A stretch of 64,000 bases of DNA from Larkinella sp. C7 (GTDB lineage: Bacteria; Bacteroidota; Bacteroidia; Cytophagales; Spirosomataceae): contig NZ_VBSL01000008.1 of the NCBI RefSeq assembly GCF_006149005.1, positions 1-64,000 on the forward strand, given 5' to 3'. Shown here piece by piece: positions 34,002-42,817 of this stretch. The notes under the pieces were generated by a model, which worked only from the letters and a program-made list of their open reading frames with translations, was not told the DNA's origin and searched no databases. Numbering within the stretch: position 1 is the first letter of the stretch; every line of letters begins with the position of its first letter. The translations under genes were made by a program, and so were the position numbers.

Positions 34002-34859
34002 TCAACGGGCGAGCAACTTGAATTTTCGGGTCAGTTCCGTCAGGGATTCTTCCACGCCCATTCGCTCCAGCGATGAAGCGCCCACAAAACCCTGCACATT
34101 CGTCCGCTCCAGCACCAGGCGAACATCGTCCGGGGTGTTGATGGGGCCGCCATGCGCCAGAAAAAAGATGTCGGAACGGACTTCTTTTGCGGCATCAATG
34201 ATTTGCTGCGTCCGCGCCACGGCTTCGTCCATGGAACAACTGGCATCCGTCACCCCGACGGAACCACCAACCGTGGTGCCGACGTGGGCAATGATCGCGT
34301 CAGCACCGGCTTCGGCCATATGCCGGGCATCGTCGGGGGTGGCGACATAGACGATGGAAAACAAGTCCATTTTGCTCGCCAGCCGCACCATTTCGACTTC
34401 TTTCTGAAAGCCCATCCCGGTTTCTTCCAGCACCCGCCGGAAGTGGCCGTCGACAATGCAGTGTGTCGGAAAATTGTTGATGCCGGAAAAGCCCATGTCC
34501 TTCACTTTCAGCAGGTGGTGCCACATCCGTCGGCGGGGGTCGGAGCCGTGTACCCCGCAAATCACCGGAATTTCTTCGACAACGGGCAAAACTTCAAACT
34601 CGCCGATTTCCATAGCCACGGCGTTGGCATCGCCGTAGGCCATCAAACCGGCGGTAGAACCGTGCCCCGCCATGCGAAACCGCCCGGAATTGTAAATGAT
34701 AATCAGATCGGCACCCCCTTTCTCGATGAATTTGGCGCTAATACCCGTTCCGGCACCCGCGGCAATAATGGCTTTCTGGCTGTCCAGCGTAGCCTGCAAA
34801 CGCGCTCTGACTTCAGCTCTCGTATAGGGGTTTCCTTTTCCCGTCCATTGGTTCGGCAT
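34002..34859 (-). CDS. Phosphoenolpyruvate hydrolase family TIM barrel
   Basis: A 285-residue TIM-barrel protein of the PF09370-type family ('IIAAGAGTGISAKFIEKGGA', 'LIIIYNSGRFRMAGHGSTAG', 'VICGVHGSDPRRRMW', 'GFSGINNFPTHCIVDG', 'AIIAHVGTTVGGSVG' and 'FFLAHGGPINTPDD'). The name comes from fold similarity to PEP-utilising enzymes; the true reaction is not established. The family is found fused or adjacent to Tm-1-like domains (plants and fungi have both on one chain), and here it is 15 bp downstream of one. It is the last gene before the terminator. Probably a cytoplasmic step in carbohydrate-derived acid metabolism. Confidence 0.88.
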   Translation of the reverse strand: MPNQWTGKGNPYTRAEVRARLQATLDSQKAIIAAGAGTGISAKFIEKGGADLIIIYNSGRFRMAGHGSTAGLMAYGDANAVAMEIGEFEVLPVVEEIPVICGVHGSDPRRRMWHHLLKVKDMGFSGINNFPTHCIVDGHFRRVLEETGMGFQKEVEMVRLASKMDLFSIVYVATPDDARHMAEAGADAIIAHVGTTVGGSVGVTDASCSMDEAVARTQQIIDAAKEVRSDIFFLAHGGPINTPDDVRLVLERTNVQGFVGASSLERMGVEESLTELTRKFKLLAR

Positions 34860-34874
34860 ACGATATGTCTTGGT

Positions 34875-36092
34875 TTATTTTGGTTGTACTAATTCCAGTA
34901 AATGGGCGACCAGTATGTCGGCAAATGCGGGGTCGTTGATGTGCGCGGGCGACTCGATTAATCGCACCGCTTCGGATACATTCGTTTTGATCGCCGAAAA
35001 CAGGACACGGTTTACCTCGGGTTGATAAAAAACGTGTCCGGGGGCGTCGATCTGCGAAATGCCGTTCAGCGGCAGAACCACCGTTACGCCCGCCTTCGAC
35101 TGATTCACTTTCCGGGCCAGCAGCCGACCCAATTGCTCGTTTTCAGCGGCATCGGTTCGCAGCAGCGTTACATTCGGAGCCCAACTGTACAGTTGCCGGT
35201 GCCGGTAATGCGCCGGAACCGTGTCCGGCTGGCTGAAATTAACCATATCCAGGCAGCCCGGTGCCACCACCTGGGGCAGGTTCATCCGGGCAGCCGCCGT
35301 TAGCCGATCCGGCCCGGCACTGCACACTCCTCCACACAATTCATCGGCCAGCTCGGTGGTCGTTACGTCCAGAACAGCGTCGAAATGGCCTTCCTCGATC
35401 AGACTTTCCATGGTGCGCCCCCCAGTGCCGTTGGCGTGAAAAGCGACCACTTCATACCCGCGTTCTTCCAGCCGTTCGGTACAGTAATTCACGCAGTCCG
35501 TGGTGTTTCCAAACATGCTGATGGCAATGCGGCCCACCGGTTTGTGCCGTAGGGCCGGAACCACCGCCCCCATTGCACAAATGGCCGCTGCGGCCTGTTC
35601 GATGAGCGGGGACAACATGCCATTCAGACCGGCCACGTCGACGACCGATGCCATCAGCGTGATGTCTTTCGTGCCAACTTGCCGGGTTAAATCCTTGGCG
35701 GCCATGGTCGAGAGGCAGAGTTTGGGGACGCCGAACGGAATGGGCTGCATGGCCGAGAGGGACACGAATGTGCCGCCCCCACCGCCCATACCGATGGCCC
35801 CTTTCACCCATCCCGACTGAACCAGCCGCGCCACGATGGTGGCCGCTCCCAGCCCCATGACCTCGATGGCCCGACCCCGGTCCCGGCTCGTTCGCAGATC
35901 CGCCAATGACTGGTTTGCGGCTTCGGCAACGGCTTCGGAATCATAATCAATCGGGAAATCGACGGCGGTTTCCATGACGCCGGAGTTGATGGTAATGACG
36001 GATTCACCCCGCGCCAGAATGCAATTCCGCAAAAAGGCAAAGGCCGGGCCTTTCGTGTCAAAACACCCAATAACGACGATAGATGGTTGCAT
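34875..36092 (-). CDS. Tm-1-like ATP-binding domain protein (UPF0261)
   Basis: A 405-residue protein matching the UPF0261/Tm-1-like family: 'IVVIGCFDTKGPAFAFLRNC', 'VITINSGVMETAVDFPIDY', 'GAIGMGGGGGTFVSLSAMQP', 'FGVPKLCLSTMAAKD' and 'YEVVAFHANGTGGRTMESLI'. The homologous domain of tomato Tm-1 binds ATP, but the bacterial role is unknown. It lies 6 bp after the epimerase gene and 15 bp before the TIM barrel, so all three are surely one operon. Their conserved pairing suggests sequential or complex-forming enzymes. Confidence 0.92.
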   Translation of the reverse strand: MQPSIVVIGCFDTKGPAFAFLRNCILARGESVITINSGVMETAVDFPIDYDSEAVAEAANQSLADLRTSRDRGRAIEVMGLGAATIVARLVQSGWVKGAIGMGGGGGTFVSLSAMQPIPFGVPKLCLSTMAAKDLTRQVGTKDITLMASVVDVAGLNGMLSPLIEQAAAAICAMGAVVPALRHKPVGRIAISMFGNTTDCVNYCTERLEERGYEVVAFHANGTGGRTMESLIEEGHFDAVLDVTTTELADELCGGVCSAGPDRLTAAARMNLPQVVAPGCLDMVNFSQPDTVPAHYRHRQLYSWAPNVTLLRTDAAENEQLGRLLARKVNQSKAGVTVVLPLNGISQIDAPGHVFYQPEVNRVLFSAIKTNVSEAVRLIESPAHINDPAFADILVAHLLELVQPK

Positions 36093-36098
36093 ACATCC

Positions 36099-36947
36099 CT
36101 AAAAGAGCGATTTGTAAAAATCTAACCCTTCGCGGGCTAATTCATCGGGACTGGCGGCCAGGGGTCGCCAGATGGACGCGGCTTTGGCGAGTTCGGCGGA
36201 GGGCGCGCCGAAGGTTTCGATGACGACGGCCCCCTCATAGCCAATGTCCGTTAAGGCGGTTTTGATGCCGGGCCAGTCGACATTGCCGGTGCCGGGGGTG
36301 CCACGGTCGCTTTCATTGCCCTGCACATGGCACAGCAGGTCTTTCCCGACAGCCCGGATGGCAGCCGGGATGCTTTTTTCCTCAATGTTATTGTGAAACG
36401 TATCGAGCGAGATTTTGAGAAAGGGGTGACCCAGCTCGCGCACCAGCGACAGCGCCTGCTCAGCGGTGTTCACCATGTCGGTCTCGAAGCGGTTCAACGG
36501 TTCCAGCCCAAGAATAACACCACACGCCTGAGCGACCTCAACGGCTTCGTGCAGGTTTTCAAGGCACCAGGCCCGCTCCGCTTGTTTGCGTTCCGCTGAA
36601 ACCAGGCGGGTTTTCCCCACGGCGGAATAAACCGGCCCCGTGAAAATCGGACTTTCCATCGTTTCCGCCAGGCGCAGGCAGTCTGCGATGTAGGTAAGGC
36701 CATTTTTGCGAATGGCAGCATCGTCGCTGGAGATGTCACGGTTTGGCCCAAATGCCCCGCTCAGGGTCATTTTTAGACCCGTTTCGCGGGCTAGTTGTTT
36801 GAGTCGGCCCCAGTCGATCAGGTGCGGGTCTTCAACGGCCACTTCAATAAGATCGTAACCCATATTGGCCACTTTATAGAGCAGGTCGAACGAGGAGGTC
36901 GTGAACGGGGAAACCCAGACGAAAGTACTAACGCCAAATTGAATCAT
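36099..36947 (-). CDS. Sugar phosphate isomerase/epimerase, ketose 3-epimerase-like
   Basis: A 282-residue TIM barrel beginning MIQFGVSTFVW (36947); upstream in-frame codons to 37079 overlap the neighbour and lack fold features. Metal-binding residues expected for the D-tagatose/psicose 3-epimerase group are visible: E in 'GLEPLNRFE', D in 'SLDTFHNNIEE', H in 'LCHVQGNESDRG' and E in 'VVIETFG'. The tunnel residues 'SGAFGPNRDI' and 'GPVYSAVGK' are also typical. It would isomerise at C3 of a ketose or a keto-sugar product. Positioned between the Gfo/Idh oxidoreductase and Tm-1-like genes. Confidence 0.9.
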   Translation of the reverse strand: MIQFGVSTFVWVSPFTTSSFDLLYKVANMGYDLIEVAVEDPHLIDWGRLKQLARETGLKMTLSGAFGPNRDISSDDAAIRKNGLTYIADCLRLAETMESPIFTGPVYSAVGKTRLVSAERKQAERAWCLENLHEAVEVAQACGVILGLEPLNRFETDMVNTAEQALSLVRELGHPFLKISLDTFHNNIEEKSIPAAIRAVGKDLLCHVQGNESDRGTPGTGNVDWPGIKTALTDIGYEGAVVIETFGAPSAELAKAASIWRPLAASPDELAREGLDFYKSLF

Positions 36948-37056
36948 GTTGTCGGGGAATAGGGATTGGAAACCGTCCGGCAGCCAGACCGAACAAGCTA
37001 AAAAGTCGGGCAAAAACCACGCCTTCGCCCAACTTTTTAGATTTCTTAGGATTAAG

Positions 37057-38169
37057 TTAATACGCTGGAATGGTGACACGAACCCCTCCGTTCATGGCCG
37101 ATTCGTGGGCGCAGATTCCCGCGAGGGTGTAGTTGGCGGCCAATTCGGCATCTACCGCCGAGTCGCGACCTTCGATGATGGCGGCCAGAAACTCCTGTAC
37201 CAAATGCGGGTGCGATCCCCCGTGACCCGCACCCTGCAAAAATGAAACGTGGTTGGGGTCGTCGATTTTTTCGCGCTTGGTGAAATGTTTGATCGGTTCG
37301 ATGAGCATCGCGTCGGTGTCCGGCACGTTGATGCGCCGGGCATTCTCACCCCCGTCGAAGATAATGTGTTCCTCATCCTGCAACTGTTCCCATTCAAACG
37401 ACATTTTGGTACCGTACACATCGTAGCTTTCCCGGTATTGCCGCACGACGTCGAACAGCGATCGCGTAGCCTCGGCCACAACGTCGGAGTCTTTCAGCGT
37501 AAATGTGGCCGTTTCAACGGCAAAGGGCGAACCGTATCGACTGGCCAGGTCCTCGCTCAATCGCCCGGAACCGTGACAGACGACGGTTTCGGCGGTAGTG
37601 TTGTTGATGCGCAGCAGGGGCGAAATGGCGTGCGTACCATTGAGCATCGGCGGATAGCCTTTCCAGTATTCGCCCCAGCCTTCCATGCTCATATCCTGAA
37701 TGTGTGACCCCCGAACGAACTGAATGCGACCGAGTTGGCCCGTTTCGGCCAGGTTCAGGCCATACAGAAATTCGCGCGTGTAGAGGGCGGTTTCCATCAT
37801 CATATATACTTTGCCGCTCCGCCGTTTGGCCTCCACAATGGCCTTGCAGTCCTCTTTGGTCATGGCCATCGGAATGGTGCAGGCCGTATGTTTGTTGGCA
37901 TTGAGCGACGCCAGCGTCATCCGGGCGTGATCGGGCACGGGTGTAACGACGTGGATGGCGTCGACATCGGCGCGGCCGGGTATATCCTCAAAATGCTCGA
38001 AGCAGAGGTCAGGGTCGAGGTTGTATTTGGTTCTCAAATCATCGAGGGTCTGGCGATTGCGGGTACAGATGCCCACCTTGCCGATATTGGGGTGTTGCAG
38101 GTAAATGGGAATAAACTCCTTGCCGAAACCCATACCCACGATGACAACGGTAATTTTCTGGTCACTCAT
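37057..38169 (-). CDS. Gfo/Idh/MocA family oxidoreductase lacking the EKP motif
   Basis: A 370-residue protein with an N-terminal Rossmann domain ('VIVGMGFGKEF', G12-x-G14-x-G16) and C-terminal alpha/beta domain with 'HAISPLLRINNTTAETV'. In most of the family an 'EKP' loop supplies the catalytic Lys; here the equivalent stretch is 'ACTIPMAMTKEDC' (T98-I99-P100), so both Glu and Lys are absent. The H in 'GGSHPHLVQEFL' remains. It could be an altered-mechanism oxidoreductase or binding protein. It is followed after 109 bp by the epimerase gene and preceded by the long palindrome at 38218. Confidence 0.88.
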   Translation of the reverse strand: MSDQKITVVIVGMGFGKEFIPIYLQHPNIGKVGICTRNRQTLDDLRTKYNLDPDLCFEHFEDIPGRADVDAIHVVTPVPDHARMTLASLNANKHTACTIPMAMTKEDCKAIVEAKRRSGKVYMMMETALYTREFLYGLNLAETGQLGRIQFVRGSHIQDMSMEGWGEYWKGYPPMLNGTHAISPLLRINNTTAETVVCHGSGRLSEDLASRYGSPFAVETATFTLKDSDVVAEATRSLFDVVRQYRESYDVYGTKMSFEWEQLQDEEHIIFDGGENARRINVPDTDAMLIEPIKHFTKREKIDDPNHVSFLQGAGHGGSHPHLVQEFLAAIIEGRDSAVDAELAANYTLAGICAHESAMNGGVRVTIPAY

Positions 38170-38217
38170 AACGACTTTGGTTGATTGATGATACGAACTT
38201 TGTTAAAATCAGTTTAC

Positions 38218-38333
38218 AAGCTGTTTGAGTTAACCGGGGAGAGCCTTGGAAGGGCGGTCTGTCAATAGTCAGTAGCATCCATCAGCTATTGACTATTGAC
38301 AGGACAGGCCTCCGGCCTTAGTTCAAACAGCTT
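38218..38333. repeat. Nested imperfect palindrome, about 116 bp
   Basis: Outer arms AAGCTGTTTGA (38218-38228) and TCAAACAGCTT (38323-38333); inner arms CTGTCAATAGTCA (38259-38271) and TGACTATTGACAG (38290-38302), both perfect. The stretches between outer and inner arms pair only partly (CTTGGAAGGGC against GGCCTCCGGCC). It lies between the ThuA lipoprotein gene and the Gfo/Idh gene, both on the minus strand. It could be a small palindromic mobile repeat or an intra-operon processing or attenuation hairpin. No T-run follows, so it is not a standard terminator. Confidence 0.7.
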
Positions 38334-38393
38334 CTTAGAGTTTATAGTTACACGATTACGACCAACTAAAAACCATAAACACTAAACCATAGA

Positions 38394-39128
38394 CTATTTG
38401 CGGGCCGCCCAGGCAACCGAATTCCGCAGGATCGTCTGATACACCGGCAGGTTGTGCGATTCGGCATCGTGACCCAGTGCCAGACCGACGATGCGGGCTT
38501 TGGGGTGATTGACGAGAAAAACGGAGGGATAAATCACATCGGAAGTGGCGACGCTCGAACTGGCCAGCACCGTAATGCCCGGCCCGGCCGGGTCCGGAAC
38601 AAAAAAGTAGCGTTCATCCTTCAGGTTGAATTTGGGTTCTACCCCCTTCGTAATGGGGTGTTGCGGATTGGTCACGGTTACGTCGAAAGGGCCGTACTTA
38701 TCATGTTTGCGCGTGCCGCCACTCACCAGGTTCTGGTTGTATTCCGGCCAGTCTTTCCAGTTGTACCACAGGGCCGCGTGGGCAAGCAGCAGGCCTTTGC
38801 CCGCGTTGGCGTGATCCATAATGGCCTGACGAACCGCCGGGTTGGTGATGGGCCGGTTGTTGCTTAGATACAGCACATCGGCCTGGGGCAGAAAGGTCAG
38901 CATAGAATCGGGATCACCCACGTAGTTGACCGTTGCAAAACCGTCGCGGCTCAACGTCTGGCCATCCACGTTGCGGTACCACATCCCGAAATTATGCGAC
39001 GTTCCTCCACCCACGACGAGCACCCGGATGGGTTTGCCGGTTTTGGCGGTTTGGGGTGAACCGACCTTGCATTGCGTCAGCGACAGGCTTACCCCCAGTA
39101 GCAACAGAAGAAAAGAAAATGGTTTCAT
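38394..39128 (-). CDS. ThuA domain lipoprotein
   Basis: A 244-residue lipoprotein with lipobox ending 'SLTQC' (Cys 20). The ThuA glutamine-amidotransferase-like fold is seen in 'RVLVVGGGTSHNFGMWYRNV', 'DVLYLSNNRPIT', 'NAGKGLLLAHAALWYNWKDW', 'HPITKGVEPKFNLKDERYFF' and 'GLALGHDAESH'. ThuA proteins take part in 3-keto-disaccharide (e.g. 3-ketotrehalose) metabolism in rhizobia, though the reaction is debated. Here it is anchored in the periplasm or outer membrane and followed by cytoplasmic oxidoreductase and epimerase genes. A ThuA domain also opens the next gene upstream. Confidence 0.9.
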   Translation of the reverse strand: MKPFSFLLLLLGVSLSLTQCKVGSPQTAKTGKPIRVLVVGGGTSHNFGMWYRNVDGQTLSRDGFATVNYVGDPDSMLTFLPQADVLYLSNNRPITNPAVRQAIMDHANAGKGLLLAHAALWYNWKDWPEYNQNLVSGGTRKHDKYGPFDVTVTNPQHPITKGVEPKFNLKDERYFFVPDPAGPGITVLASSSVATSDVIYPSVFLVNHPKARIVGLALGHDAESHNLPVYQTILRNSVAWAARK

Positions 39129-39208
39129 GGTGTTTTATTGATAAATTAAGTGACTCCTCAAGCGGTTCTGCCGGGCCGTTTCGTGACCCCTGACGGCTTT
39201 TCTCCCGC

Positions 39209-42200
39209 TTAACGGCTATTGGTTTCAGGCTCTTTTTCAACCCGCATCACTCCCCGCATGATGCTCCAGTGGCCGGGAAAAGTACAGATGAAGGGATAAT
39301 CACCGGGTTTGGCTGGAGCGGTGAATTCAAGGGTGTACGACTCGCCCGGGTTGACCAGAATACTGGATGCCACCACCTCCGGCAGTTGCGGAACGTAGTG
39401 TTTCTCCACACTTTTCGGGTCCTGCGCCATCTTGTCGGCGGCTTTCCCCACCTTCTCGGCGGTGCCGGGTTTGCAAATCACCACGTTGTGTTGCATGATG
39501 TCGGGGTTTTCGAGCGTCAGCACCACGGGTTGCCCGGCGCGAACCGTAAACTGTTTTGTGTCATACTTCATCTGTTCTTCCATCACCTTGATGGTCAAAA
39601 CCGTCGCCTTTTCGGAAATGATTTTCTTCGGAGTGGCCGGGCGGGCTTCGCCGGTTGGTTGGCGAACTTCAAGGGTGGCGTTCTGCACATTGCCCATAAA
39701 ATCAAAGGAGGATTTTGTGTCGTAGGCACCGGCGTAGGCCCCCATCGAGCTTTCATCGACAAAGTCGCGCTGTACCCGAATACTACCCGTCAGCGGTTTG
39801 GTAAATAACGAGGGGGCCTTGCCCCTGGCGGCTTCCTGCCCGTTTACGAACAACAGCATTTCGCCGTCGTTCACCAACCGGCCTTCAAATTCAAAATTGT
39901 CGGGCAGCGGTTCCGTGGTGCTGGTCGCATACACCTGCCCGTTTTGCTTCACCACCATCGTCAGGCGACGGTCTTTCACATACAGTCCGTAGCCCCCTTC
40001 CCGACCACCATGTCCGACAATGAAGCCCTCCATCGGGCGGTTTCCTTTAGCCGCCGATCCTTTCAGAATGATCTCCTTGCCCGTCACATCGGGGGGCAGG
40101 GTGATGACCGCCCGTCGTTGCAGCGTGTACACCTCTTTGTTGATGCCCGCCAGCAACCGGCCAACCAGTGCATTCTCTGCGCCTTTGGAGGGAGACTTGG
40201 CCGCTGCGGCCAGAAAACCGTCGCGGTGAACGGCCGCTGCGGCAAACAAGGCGCGGCCAATCCACTCATCGCTATCGTTTTCGGGACGGAGAGCGGCCCG
40301 GTATAACGCGGCTCCGACGGTTTCGGAGGGTGGCAACGGCACCAGCGCCAGCATGGCCGCCAGCCTGACATTCAGGCTGGCGTCGTCCAGCAAACCTACT
40401 TTCTGGAGAATATCCAGGGTTTGGGCTGTGGCAGGCAGCACCTCGACGGCGGCTTTACGCACACCGGCGGCCTTGTGGGTCAGGGCTTTGGAAACGGCCT
40501 GAATGGCTTCGGCGTTCGAGCCCGTCAAAGCGCCCAAACCGTGCAGCGTCCACAGGGCGTGAACGGCGGGGCTGTTCAGACCGATTTCGTCTACTTCGGG
40601 ATTGGCGATGATTTTATAGAGTTCCGGCAGCAGGCTGGTGTTTTTCGACTCCACAATCAGCCGCTGCCCGTTCATCCGCCAGAACATATTGTCACTTTTG
40701 AGGGCCGCAATCAGGCCAGCCGGTTCATTTTTCGACAAGATGATGGGCTGGTACGGTTTTGCTTTTTTGTAAACGATGCGGTAAACGCGTCCAAAATTGA
40801 TGTCGCGCAGCGGGCTGTCGAAGGCATTCCCCTGCCCACGCGGCTGCTCCTTGAACGGCAGTACCATCTCGGACGGTGCCTGCCGCTCCACGAAAACGTT
40901 GTGCTGAATAATGAAGTTATACCAGTCGGCCACCCACAGCGCCCCGTCGGGGCCAACCTCGGCGTGAACGGGACCAACCCACTCGTCCGAACTGGCCAGC
41001 ATATTCCAGCCATCGTGTTCAGCAAAACCGGCTCCTTTCGGCTCGATGATGGCGTTGTGAATCAGCCGAACGGTTGGTTCACACACAAACGCCACCCGGT
41101 TCCAGTATGACTTCGGAAAACTGCGGGCGGTGTAAAAATGGTGTCCGGCGGCCGAGGTAAAGCCCCCCACCACATCCACCTGCCGCAGATTCGGCGTCAG
41201 GGTGTGCGAATCGTAATGCCCGTCGATTTTTTGGACGGACAGCACCGTGGAGCCGGGCAGGTTGCGCTGCATGTAACGGGCGGGCATCGAATAGAACGCG
41301 CTGTGGGTGTTGTTGGCGGTGGAAATAAACACATTATTATCTTCCGTAAGCCCCAGCCCCCAGGTATTGTTGCTCGTATTGGCCAGAAAGTCGAAACCGG
41401 TTCCGTCGGGATTGACGTTATAGACGCCGGTTCTGAAATTCAGGTTTTTGCCGTCGCGGGTTGTGCCGGAAAAACCGGAGCCCACCACGCCCCAAATCTT
41501 GTTGTTAAAGCCGTATTGCAGGTTCGAGGGGCCAAAATGCGTGTCATTTTTGTCCCATCCGGTCATGATGTTCTCCCGCACATCCGCTTTGTCGTCGCCA
41601 TCGGTATCTTTCAGAAAAACGAAGTGCGGAGCCATCGAAACCACCACGCCACCGTTGGCAAACACCATGCTGGTGGGAATATTCAGTTTGTCGGCAAATA
41701 CGGTGAACTTGTCGGCCCGCCCGTCGCCGTTGGTGTCTTCACAAATTTTGATCCGGTCGTTGGCGGCTCCGTCGGTTTCCAGAAAAGTATTCGGGTAATC
41801 GACCGACTCCACAATCCAGAGCCGCCCGCGTTCATCCCACGCCATGGCAATGGGATTCGTAATGTCGGGTTCGGCGGCAAACAACTGAATGTCGAAATCG
41901 GCCGGCACCTGCATCAGTTTTTTGGACTCGTCGGGCTTCAGCGCCACCTGCATGGCTGGAACGCGGTGCCGTTTGGTGTAGTCCGCAATGGCAATGTTGG
42001 CCGACTCATAGATGTCCACGTTCGGAATCGCCAATTTGGCAATCTGTTTGGTTACCGGCTCCCCAATGGCCCACAACACGCCCCGGTTCACCAGTTCTCG
42101 AAAACCGGGATTGGTCCAGGTGCTGTCGTTATGGCCATAAGCGGTATAAAAAACCCGTCCTTTTCCCTGCTTCCGGACCCAGGTGTACGGCTCCTGCCGG

Positions 42201-42799
42201 TCTCCCTCCTGCCGGGTTGTCAGCACGGTCATATCGGGATTAAGCCGCTGGTGTACGTAGGTTTCGTCCCAGGCGGTGGTAAACGGCGCCAACCCCTGCA
42301 TCACCGGGTGTTTTTTGGCCACGATGGTTGTCGCAATCGCCCCCGCCTTGTGCGACTTGAACTGCCCCCCGATGGTGTTGATGTACCAATCCGAGTTTTT
42401 AAAACAGCCCGAAGCCGAATGCAGGGGGATGAGCCCTTTTCCGCCCTCTACAAACGCCTTTAAAGCCGCTTCCTGTGCGGGCGGCAGGCTGTCGTGGTTG
42501 GCATAGATCACCAGCCCGTCGTATTTGGCCAGATTTTCGGTATTGAGGTCGTTGACATTAACCGTATAGGTCAGATTGACGCCTTTTTTGAAAAGGGAAA
42601 TGGCGAGCCAGGGCGCATATTTCCCCGAATCGTGGTGTTTGCTCCGGTGGCCCAGAAAAAGCACTTCGCCCCGGCGGGCGGTTTTTTCCGTGGTGGAACG
42701 AGTCTGTCCCGATCCATTTGTTTGTCCGGACTGGGCAGTTCTCGTGCAGCCCTGGTGCAGCACGAAGGCCAGCAACAGGATAAAAATTGATACTTTCAT
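39209..42799 (-). CDS. ThuA - dehydrogenase propeller - HEAT - lectin-like - cupredoxin fusion
   Basis: A 1196-residue lipoprotein (lipobox 'LHQGC', Cys 18). Domains in order: ThuA-like (about 40-255: 'GEVLFLGHRSKHHDSGKYAP', 'GKGLIPLHSASGCFKNSDW'); membrane-bound dehydrogenase-type propeller (about 290-650: 'FDIQLFAAEPDITNPIAMAW', 'GRADKFTVFADKLNIPTSMV', 'EVGPDGALWVADWYNFI'); HEAT-like helices (about 700-850); a concanavalin-like sandwich (about 900-1040); and a C-terminal cupredoxin (1060-1185). The last has a complete type 1 copper set: H1104 in 'MQHNVV', C1172, H1177 and M1181 in 'CTFPGHWSIM'. Related Planctomycete-type proteins usually end in a CxxCH cytochrome domain; no CxxCH is present here. 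It is probably a copper-linked periplasmic oxidoreductase. Confidence 0.9.
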   Translation of the reverse strand: MKVSIFILLLAFVLHQGCTRTAQSGQTNGSGQTRSTTEKTARRGEVLFLGHRSKHHDSGKYAPWLAISLFKKGVNLTYTVNVNDLNTENLAKYDGLVIYANHDSLPPAQEAALKAFVEGGKGLIPLHSASGCFKNSDWYINTIGGQFKSHKAGAIATTIVAKKHPVMQGLAPFTTAWDETYVHQRLNPDMTVLTTRQEGDRQEPYTWVRKQGKGRVFYTAYGHNDSTWTNPGFRELVNRGVLWAIGEPVTKQIAKLAIPNVDIYESANIAIADYTKRHRVPAMQVALKPDESKKLMQVPADFDIQLFAAEPDITNPIAMAWDERGRLWIVESVDYPNTFLETDGAANDRIKICEDTNGDGRADKFTVFADKLNIPTSMVFANGGVVVSMAPHFVFLKDTDGDDKADVRENIMTGWDKNDTHFGPSNLQYGFNNKIWGVVGSGFSGTTRDGKNLNFRTGVYNVNPDGTGFDFLANTSNNTWGLGLTEDNNVFISTANNTHSAFYSMPARYMQRNLPGSTVLSVQKIDGHYDSHTLTPNLRQVDVVGGFTSAAGHHFYTARSFPKSYWNRVAFVCEPTVRLIHNAIIEPKGAGFAEHDGWNMLASSDEWVGPVHAEVGPDGALWVADWYNFIIQHNVFVERQAPSEMVLPFKEQPRGQGNAFDSPLRDINFGRVYRIVYKKAKPYQPIILSKNEPAGLIAALKSDNMFWRMNGQRLIVESKNTSLLPELYKIIANPEVDEIGLNSPAVHALWTLHGLGALTGSNAEAIQAVSKALTHKAAGVRKAAVEVLPATAQTLDILQKVGLLDDASLNVRLAAMLALVPLPPSETVGAALYRAALRPENDSDEWIGRALFAAAAVHRDGFLAAAAKSPSKGAENALVGRLLAGINKEVYTLQRRAVITLPPDVTGKEIILKGSAAKGNRPMEGFIVGHGGREGGYGLYVKDRRLTMVVKQNGQVYATSTTEPLPDNFEFEGRLVNDGEMLLFVNGQEAARGKAPSLFTKPLTGSIRVQRDFVDESSMGAYAGAYDTKSSFDFMGNVQNATLEVRQPTGEARPATPKKIISEKATVLTIKVMEEQMKYDTKQFTVRAGQPVVLTLENPDIMQHNVVICKPGTAEKVGKAADKMAQDPKSVEKHYVPQLPEVVASSILVNPGESYTLEFTAPAKPGDYPFICTFPGHWSIMRGVMRVEKEPETNSR

Positions 42800-42817
42800 A
42801 GATCAAGAGTTGAGCGA

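Noticed and set aside
41138-42463. 441-codon plus-strand open frame
   Set aside because: Antisense to the propeller and ThuA domains of the 1196-residue fusion; His/Gly/Val-rich shadow composition without a domain.
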